Part shown: piece after piece, positions 15,811-19,827 of the stretch
Layout of the letters: each line of letters begins with the position of its first letter
Numbering within the stretch: position 1 is the stretch's first letter
From: Bacteroidales bacterium
Lineage (GTDB): Bacteria > Bacteroidota > Bacteroidia > Bacteroidales > WCHB1-69
Assembly (NCBI GenBank): GCA_017964755.1
Contig: JAGCRI010000079.1
Coordinates: 1 to 19,827, forward strand
DNA: 19,827 nucleotides
Reading direction: 5' to 3'
Made by a program: the position numbers and the translations under genes
Notes under the pieces: generated by a model
Told to the model about the DNA's origin: nothing
The model's input: only the letters and a program-made list of their open reading frames with translations
Databases searched by the model: none

Positions 15811-16266
15811 TTATTTATCGTATGCGAACAATATACCGTCACCACCAAGGTCAACAATTATATAGTTAGATGTTTTGAAGGATTCTATGTTCTCAGTGTC
15901 ACCTTCGTCGCAATATAAATCAACAACAGTATCATAATCTGCAAGCCACATCACACGCTTGATTCTGATGTTCCATATCCTTTCCATTTCCGAAACAATG
16001 GCCTTGGCTGTTTGTTCGGCCACATCTTCGTCCATATCGCCATTCTGTATTAATTCTATAGCATTCTCTATCTTTTCACGCATTTCTGGTCGCATTTTGT
16101 CGCCATAGTTATCCAGACAATAATCCGGAATATCTATGTTGCCGAGTTCACCCATCTCAAAGGCAATCACCTTCACTGGGTCTGTTATGTTGTTTCCAGA
16201 ATAGTTGTATCGGTACATAACATTGTTCGATTTTTCAAATTCGTCAGTCTTCATTATCTTTGCCAT
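15811..16266 (-). CDS. Orphan acidic hypothetical protein between inverted repeats
   Basis: A 151-residue protein I do not recognise. I start it at the ATG at 16264-16266 (MAKIMKTDEF); a TTG two codons earlier is a less likely start. There is no signal peptide or membrane segment, and the protein is acidic overall. Residues 10-60 include DPVKVIAFEMGELG; 58-95 form a helical region (MREKIENAIELIQNGDMD, then VAEQTAKAIVSEME); the end carries beta strands (YIIVDLGGDGILFAYDK). No catalytic motif is apparent. The gene lies alone between unrelated neighbours, inside a pair of 23-bp inverted repeats that span 575 bp, with a terminator downstream. It might be a small mobile cassette or just an orphan gene with structured untranslated regions. 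A -7-like TACTTTTG (minus strand) lies at 16368-16375. Confidence 0.7.
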   Translation of the reverse strand: MAKIMKTDEFEKSNNVMYRYNYSGNNITDPVKVIAFEMGELGNIDIPDYCLDNYGDKMRPEMREKIENAIELIQNGDMDEDVAEQTAKAIVSEMERIWNIRIKRVMWLADYDTVVDLYCDEGDTENIESFKTSNYIIVDLGGDGILFAYDK

Positions 16267-16307
16267 ATTCAATTTATGTTTTTCTTGTATTATTTATAAA
16301 AGTCAGC

Positions 16308-16330
16308 TACAAGACTAAAAGGGATATTTC
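16308..16330 (-). repeat. Inverted repeat, right arm
   Basis: Partner of 15756-15778 in opposite orientation, with two mismatches in 23. It lies in the 5' untranslated region of the orphan gene, 41 bp before the ATG. No convincing target-site duplication is visible outside the arms. Confidence 0.7.
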
Positions 16331-16367
16331 CGTTATTTTTTGTTGTGGAGACCCATATTTTAATGGG

Positions 16368-16375
16368 CAAAAGTA
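16368..16375 (-). promoter_or_regulatory. Possible -7 element for the orphan gene
   Basis: The minus strand reads TACTTTTG, a TAnnTTTG match, about 100 bp before the ATG and outside the right inverted-repeat arm. No -33 TTG is at the right distance. Confidence 0.3.
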
Positions 16376-16549
16376 CAAATTTCCACAAAATCACTCTATC
16401 TGTTTGAAGATTTTTTGTTCACATGAATTGAGGATTACGGATTTCCTGTTTTGTACTGCAAACACTGTTTGGATGTGGATTTGCGAATATGTTTTGTTTC
16501 TTAATGATTTCATTTTTGTTTGTTTGATAATTTATATTTGTTTCTGTGA

Positions 16550-16820
16550 CGTCCCTGAAGGGACGATGGGGATGCATTGGCTGGCGTTTTACCGAGCTTT
16601 CGTCCCTGAAGGGACGATGGGATCGCATCGGTTAGCGTTTTACCGAGCTTTCGTCCCTGAAGGGACGGGGGGGATGCATTGGCTGGCGTTTTACCGAGCT
16701 TTCGTCCCTGAAGGGACGATGGGATCGCATCGGTTAGCGTTTTACCGGGCTTTCGTCCCTGACGGGACGATGGGATCGCATCGGTTAGCGTTTTACCGAG
16801 CTGACGTCCCTGAAGGGACG
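16550..16820. repeat. Palindromic tandem array, 51-bp period, six palindromes
   Basis: The 16-bp palindrome CGTCCCTGAAGGGACG (6-bp stem, loop TGAA) starts at 16550, 16601, 16652, 16703, 16754 and 16805, exactly 51 bp apart. The fifth copy has TGAC in place of TGAA. The 35-bp spacers are of two near-identical kinds: A (contains GATGCATTGGCTGGCG) and B (contains GATCGCATCGGTTAGCG), both ending GTTTTACCGAGCTTT or a close variant. The order is A, B, A', B', B'', so a 102-bp AB unit was duplicated. B spacers can form a second small hairpin (TCGGT/ACCGA). This is a REP/BIME-like structural array and not a CRISPR, since the spacers repeat. Because 51 is a multiple of three, both strands show spurious repeat ORFs through it. 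The flanking sequence is AT-rich and the array GC-rich, suggesting separate origin. Confidence 0.9.
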
Positions 16821-16919
16821 GCACGAATGGACAACGGAACCATTTCTGCCAAGCAGCGGCACCTGATCAGAGCCTTTCATGATTGTACCGATTCCTGCTG
16901 TTTGTCAAAACCGATAATA

Positions 16920-16935
16920 TGTCCCGATAGGGACA
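16920..16935. repeat. Related hairpin TGTCCC-GATA-GGGACA
   Basis: A perfect 6-bp stem with a 4-nt loop, of the same design as the array palindrome. The outer C-G pair of the array is replaced by a T-A pair, a compensatory change, and the loop differs. It stands alone 100 bp after the array. Confidence 0.6.
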
Positions 16936-16970
16936 AAAGCTCGGCAGGAAGGTCACCAGCGCGGTTCCCT

Positions 16971-16987
16971 CGCCCCGGTCAGGGGCG
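16971..16987. repeat. Related hairpin CGCCCC-GGTCA-GGGGCG
   Basis: A perfect 6-bp stem with a 5-nt loop. Compared with the array palindrome, the third pair T-A has become C-G on both sides. It lies 46 bp beyond the yifB stop and would be in any readthrough transcript from that gene; no T-run follows. Confidence 0.5.
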
Positions 16988-17032
16988 ACACAATCAATCT
17001 CCGCATTTTTCCGCATTTCCGCAATACAATCG

Positions 17033-18574
17033 CTAACGTCCCCAATTGTCCCTGTCCAAACTCCTGAAGTTGATGGCCTCTGAAAGGTGCCCCAATTCGA
17101 TTTCCTTACTTCCGTCAAGGTCGGCGATTGTGCGGGCGACCTTGAGGATGCGGTCGAATGCGCGGGCTGAGAGTCCGAGTTTATCCATCGCTGACTTGAG
17201 CATCTGCTGACCGGTTTCGCCAATACAACAATACTGCCTTACCATTCTGCTGCTCATCTGCGCATTACAGAACGTGGAAGGAGCGTCTGCGAAGCGTGCC
17301 CTCTGAATCTCCCGCGCCGCCACCACACGCTGGCGGATAGTGCTGCTCTTCTCTACTGGCTTCGTGGACGCCAACTCCTCATGGCTTACCGGAACCACCT
17401 CAACATGCAAGTCAATCCTATCCATCAGCGGTCCTGATATTTTGCTCAAATACCGCTGCACGTTGACCTGTCCGCAAGTACATTCCAAAGTGGGGTGGTT
17501 GTAGTTTCCGCACGGACAGGGGTTCATCGCAGCAATAAACATGAACGATGCTGGAAAATCAACCGTGTAGCGTGCGCGCGATATTGTCACAGAACGTTCT
17601 TCGAGAGGCTGCCGCATCACTTCGAGGACTGTACGCTTAAATTCGGGCAATTCGTCAAGAAAGAGCACACCGTTATGCGCAAGTGAGATCTCTCCCGGCT
17701 GGGGGTTTGCCCCGCCGCCGACCAGCGCCACATCACTGATAGTGTGATGTGGCGCTCGGAATGGCCGCACGGAAATTATCGTTGAATAACGGCTCATTTT
17801 TCCTGCCACAGAATGAATTTTTGTCGTTTCCAGAGCCTCTTCCAACGTGAGTGGCGGCAATATCGACGGCAACCGTTTCGCCAACATTGTTTTTCCGCTG
17901 CCTGGCGGACCTATGAGAATAGCATTGTGTCCCCCAGCAGCTGCAATTTCCAAAGCCCTTTTTATGTTTTCCTGACCTTTAACATCCGAAAAATCAAACT
18001 CGTATTCGTTCAATTTTTTTTGAAACTCTTCCACTATATTAATTGTTGTCGATTGTATCGGTGCTAATTGGTCGAAAAATTGCGCAACTTGACGTAGGTT
18101 CTCAACCCCTAAAATCTCAATTCCGTCAACTATCGCCGCCTCTCTGGCATTCTGAACAGGAAGTATCACACCACGCATTCCGCGCCTCTTCGCTTCAAGC
18201 GCAATGGGAAGCGCCCCCTTGACAGGCTGCAAAGTACCGTCCAATGACAATTCCCCTGTAATGTAATAATCGTCAGCATTTGCTTTGTCGCATATCTGCT
18301 CCGAAGCTATCATTATCCCGACAGCTATCGGCAAATCGTAAGCACTCCCCTCTTTTCTAATATCAGCTGGAGCCATATTTATGACAATCTTCTTCCCTGG
18401 CATTTTATAGCCGTTACTTTTCAGAGCAGACTCTATCCTCTGCTGGCTTTCCTTCACGGCACTATCAGGCAAACCTACTAAATGAAAATTTATTCCGATA
18501 TCAACATTCACTTCTACTATTATGGGTACAGCAGCGACTCCCATTAATGCACAACTATGAGTTTTTACAAGCAT
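17033..18574 (-). CDS. comM: YifB family Mg-chelatase-like AAA+ ATPase (ComM type)
   Basis: A 513-residue cytoplasmic ATPase. In other bacteria ComM is a hexameric helicase that promotes branch migration during natural transformation; in Bacteroidota the role is untested. Residues 1-175 form the Lon-protease-like (ChlI N-terminal) domain, with the family segments GLPDSAVKESQQRI and NMAPADIRKEGSAYDLP. The AAA+ domain shows Walker A GPPGSGKT (222-229), Walker B GVLFLDE (302-308) and RQPLEERSVTISRA. A four-cysteine cluster (Cys353, Cys355, Cys365, Cys367) probably binds zinc. The C-terminal Mg-chelatase subdomain (SARAFDRILKVARTIADLDG) is complete. The usual length is about 510. The gene is alone, with the palindrome array downstream and a divergent AT-rich gap upstream. 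Confidence 0.96.
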   Translation of the reverse strand: MLVKTHSCALMGVAAVPIIVEVNVDIGINFHLVGLPDSAVKESQQRIESALKSNGYKMPGKKIVINMAPADIRKEGSAYDLPIAVGIMIASEQICDKANADDYYITGELSLDGTLQPVKGALPIALEAKRRGMRGVILPVQNAREAAIVDGIEILGVENLRQVAQFFDQLAPIQSTTINIVEEFQKKLNEYEFDFSDVKGQENIKRALEIAAAGGHNAILIGPPGSGKTMLAKRLPSILPPLTLEEALETTKIHSVAGKMSRYSTIISVRPFRAPHHTISDVALVGGGANPQPGEISLAHNGVLFLDELPEFKRTVLEVMRQPLEERSVTISRARYTVDFPASFMFIAAMNPCPCGNYNHPTLECTCGQVNVQRYLSKISGPLMDRIDLHVEVVPVSHEELASTKPVEKSSTIRQRVVAAREIQRARFADAPSTFCNAQMSSRMVRQYCCIGETGQQMLKSAMDKLGLSARAFDRILKVARTIADLDGSKEIELGHLSEAINFRSLDRDNWGR

Positions 18575-18599
18575 ATTTATAATTTTTAAAAATTTGTTG

Positions 18600-18607
18600 C
18601 AAATATA
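18600..18607 (-). promoter_or_regulatory. Possible -7 element for yifB
   Basis: The minus strand reads TATATTTG, a TAnnTTTG match 25 bp before the ATG, implying a very short leader. No -33 TTG fits. The surrounding sequence is very AT-rich, so chance matches are likely. Confidence 0.35.
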
Positions 18608-18841
18608 CTAATTTTTATTTAAAATATTTGTTTGTAAATTATTTTTCTGTTTTTCTGTGTTTCTATCTGCTGTCGTGGGAGAATTACAACAGAGAAATTA
18701 GTTTTATAAATTACATTTAAAAGTGAAAAAAAATTCAAAAAAAAGAACTAATATACGGCTAATAAAAAATAGGTTTTATAACTTATTGAATTACAATTCA
18801 TTTAAAAGAAATAAAAATAGGATTTTTACGCTAAAAAATTG

Positions 18842-18849
18842 TATTTTTG
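18842..18849 (+). promoter_or_regulatory. Candidate -7 element for the stalk-protein gene
   Basis: TATTTTTG followed by CA, the form common in Bacteroidetes, lies 170 bp before the ATG at 19020. A second weaker candidate is TAAGTTTG at 18923-18930. Neither has a TTG at the -33 distance. Confidence 0.3.
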
Positions 18850-19019
18850 CAAAATTTTTTATACAATATATTGTTTAAAAAAAACTATATTGAAAAAAGA
18901 GAGTCTATAATTTTTTTAAATATAAGTTTGAAGTCAAGTAGTTGTAGAAAAATAATGACAGTAAAAATAAAAAGTTTGGGACACATAATGTCAGGTCTCA
19001 AAAGCTAAAATTAGACAAC

Positions 19020-19827
19020 ATGGTAAACAAAAATATTAAAAAAGTCATAATATTACTTACTTTAGTAATAGTGGGGTTATCGGCGTTAGCACAAACTCAG
19101 CCTAAGTTCAGCTATCAAGCGGTCTTGAGAGATACCAACAACAGACTCGTCACAAATGGTAACAACATCACGCTGAAATGGGAAGTCATGAACATCTCTA
19201 ACAACGTGATATACACAGAGACTCACACAGGATTGGTGACAAACTCTCAAGGTTTGTTATCTATATATTTGGGTGACTCTACCTTAGGTATAGGTTCATT
19301 CGGAGCTATTGAGTGGAACAATGCACGCGTAAGGACAACAATGATATACAATGGGCAAACTATAGTATCGCCAATAGAGCCTATTATGGCCGTTCCGTAT
19401 GCTCTAATGGCAGAAAAACTTAGCCCTAACAGCACCACAATAAAAGAGATCTACTATGTGATAGACACTGTCAAGGCGCATGTACGTCAGGAATTAGCAG
19501 ATACATCGTCATCTATCCGCTACCAGATTGACACAATAAAGACACAGTTGAGAGTAGAAATAGACACGACATCTCAACAAATCCGCAGAGACATTTGGAA
19601 TACAGATAGCACCCTGCGCGCATACGTTGACACAACAGCACGAGATATACGTCAGGAGCTAACTGACTCTGTATCTTTGCTCCGCGCTGACATCCACGAC
19701 ACTGCCGATGTCCTCCGCAAAGCCATGAAAGACTCTCTCGGCAACTACGCCCTCCAGAAGAGCCTCGATGACACTGCAAGCGCTCTCCGCTCAAAGATTC
19801 ACGGTGACAGCACAGTCCTCGCTGGAA
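19020..19827 (+). CDS. Secreted fibre/stalk protein with hendecad repeats, 3' end missing
   Basis: The reading frame begins at ATG 19020 and stays open to the end of the window (269 codons). Residues 1-24 are a signal peptide (hydrophobic LLTLVIVGLSALA|Q). Residues 27-135 form the N-terminal domain common in Bacteroidota surface proteins, with KFSYQAVLRDTNNRLVTN near the start and PIEPIMAVPYALMAEKL at the end. From about residue 145 the protein becomes a coiled-coil stalk with units of about 11 residues of the form D-T-x3-I/L-R-x2-I/L (DTSSSIRYQI, DTIKTQLRVEI, DTTARDIRQEL, DTADVLRKAMK). Later repeats are richer in G and C than the 5' part, which suits recent repeat expansion. The end of such proteins often carries a head domain or a T9SS signal, but it is outside the window. 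An adhesin or fibre role is inferred. Confidence 0.85.
   Translation, partial: MVNKNIKKVIILLTLVIVGLSALAQTQPKFSYQAVLRDTNNRLVTNGNNITLKWEVMNISNNVIYTETHTGLVTNSQGLLSIYLGDSTLGIGSFGAIEWNNARVRTTMIYNGQTIVSPIEPIMAVPYALMAEKLSPNSTTIKEIYYVIDTVKAHVRQELADTSSSIRYQIDTIKTQLRVEIDTTSQQIRRDIWNTDSTLRAYVDTTARDIRQELTDSVSLLRADIHDTADVLRKAMKDSLGNYALQKSLDDTASALRSKIHGDSTVLAG

Larger units (their letters stand above)
16273..17032. other. 760-bp non-coding region holding the palindrome array
   Basis: From left to right: the right inverted-repeat arm, a possible -7 box, about 170 bp of AT-rich sequence with nothing recognisable (16380-16549), the 51-bp-period array, about 100 bp without features, two more hairpins, and the yifB 3' end. 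Long ORFs that cross it are repeat artefacts. Confidence 0.7.
18575..19019. other. 445-bp AT-rich divergent intergenic region
   Basis: It separates yifB (minus) from the stalk-protein gene (plus) and has no supported gene. It contains many A and T runs. TAnnTTTG matches occur for both directions (18600-18607 minus; 18842-18849 and 18923-18930 plus), none with a proper -33 box. Nothing else is recognisable. Confidence 0.6.

Noticed and set aside
16550..16820. CRISPR array
   Set aside because: The spacers are near-identical copies of two sequences, the conserved core is a 16-bp perfect palindrome, and there are no cas genes in the window.
16510..16824. A minus-strand repeat frame (SLQGRKLGKT type) over the same array
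   Set aside because: This is the same repeat artefact on the other strand; the period is a multiple of three, so several frames stay open.
16260..17036. A 258-codon plus-strand reading frame with 17-residue repeats (VPEGTMGSHRLAFYRAF type)
   Set aside because: It is open only because the palindrome array has a 51-bp (17-codon) period. It starts antisense to the orphan gene's 5' end, runs through non-coding AT-rich sequence, and has no promoter or protein-like composition.
19247..19794. Minus-strand frames at the right end
   Set aside because: They are antisense to the open stalk-protein gene, whose signal peptide, domain and repeats are clear in the plus frame.

Overview
The window reads as a chromosomal segment of an uncultured member of the Bacteroidota, most likely Bacteroidales. 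The reasons are: two secreted proteins of Bacteroidota type, one ending in a type B (gliding-motility/CHU_C) type IX secretion sorting domain; promoters of the Bacteroidetes form (-33 TTG, about 20 bp, -7 TAnnTTTG) with mostly no strong Shine-Dalgarno; and family versions of AspS, type I asparaginase, RadC, DUF58, YigZ, M13 peptidase and YifB that are typical of this phylum. No plasmid, phage, transposase or tRNA/rRNA gene is visible.

Layout. Positions 1-6341 are on the plus strand: the 3' nine tenths of aspS, a 776-residue type IX cargo protein with its own promoter, a clean intrinsic terminator, then ansA and a THUMP-like methyltransferase as a two-gene unit. Positions 6336-18574 are all on the minus strand: a DUF58-radC pair; a secreted-protein pair (a small Cys-containing exported protein at 9804-10334 followed by a 570-residue protein with a C-terminal thioredoxin-like CSSC domain); an operon of M13 metallopeptidase lipoprotein, YigZ and histidine ammonia-lyase closed by an intrinsic terminator; a conserved SH3/Tudor-like hypothetical; an orphan 151-residue gene flanked by 23-bp inverted repeats; and a YifB/ComM-type AAA+ ATPase. 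At 19020 the plus strand resumes with the start of a secreted stalk protein that runs off the window.

Unusual elements. The 760 bp between the orphan gene and yifB carry six copies of a 16-bp perfect or near-perfect palindrome spaced exactly 51 bp apart, with near-identical alternating spacers. Two further hairpins of the same design nearby differ by compensatory base changes. The orphan gene at 15811-16266 sits inside a matched inverted-repeat pair (21/23), and the downstream arm has a competing local 11-bp stem. The 10334-8031 pair has an unusually good promoter, a long leader holding a 12-codon upstream ORF, and a possible redox partnership between its two products. I see no gene cluster that amounts to a clearly new defence or biosynthetic system. 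The best candidates for new biology are the palindrome array, the inverted-repeat-bounded gene and the thioredoxin-like/small-Cys-protein pair.
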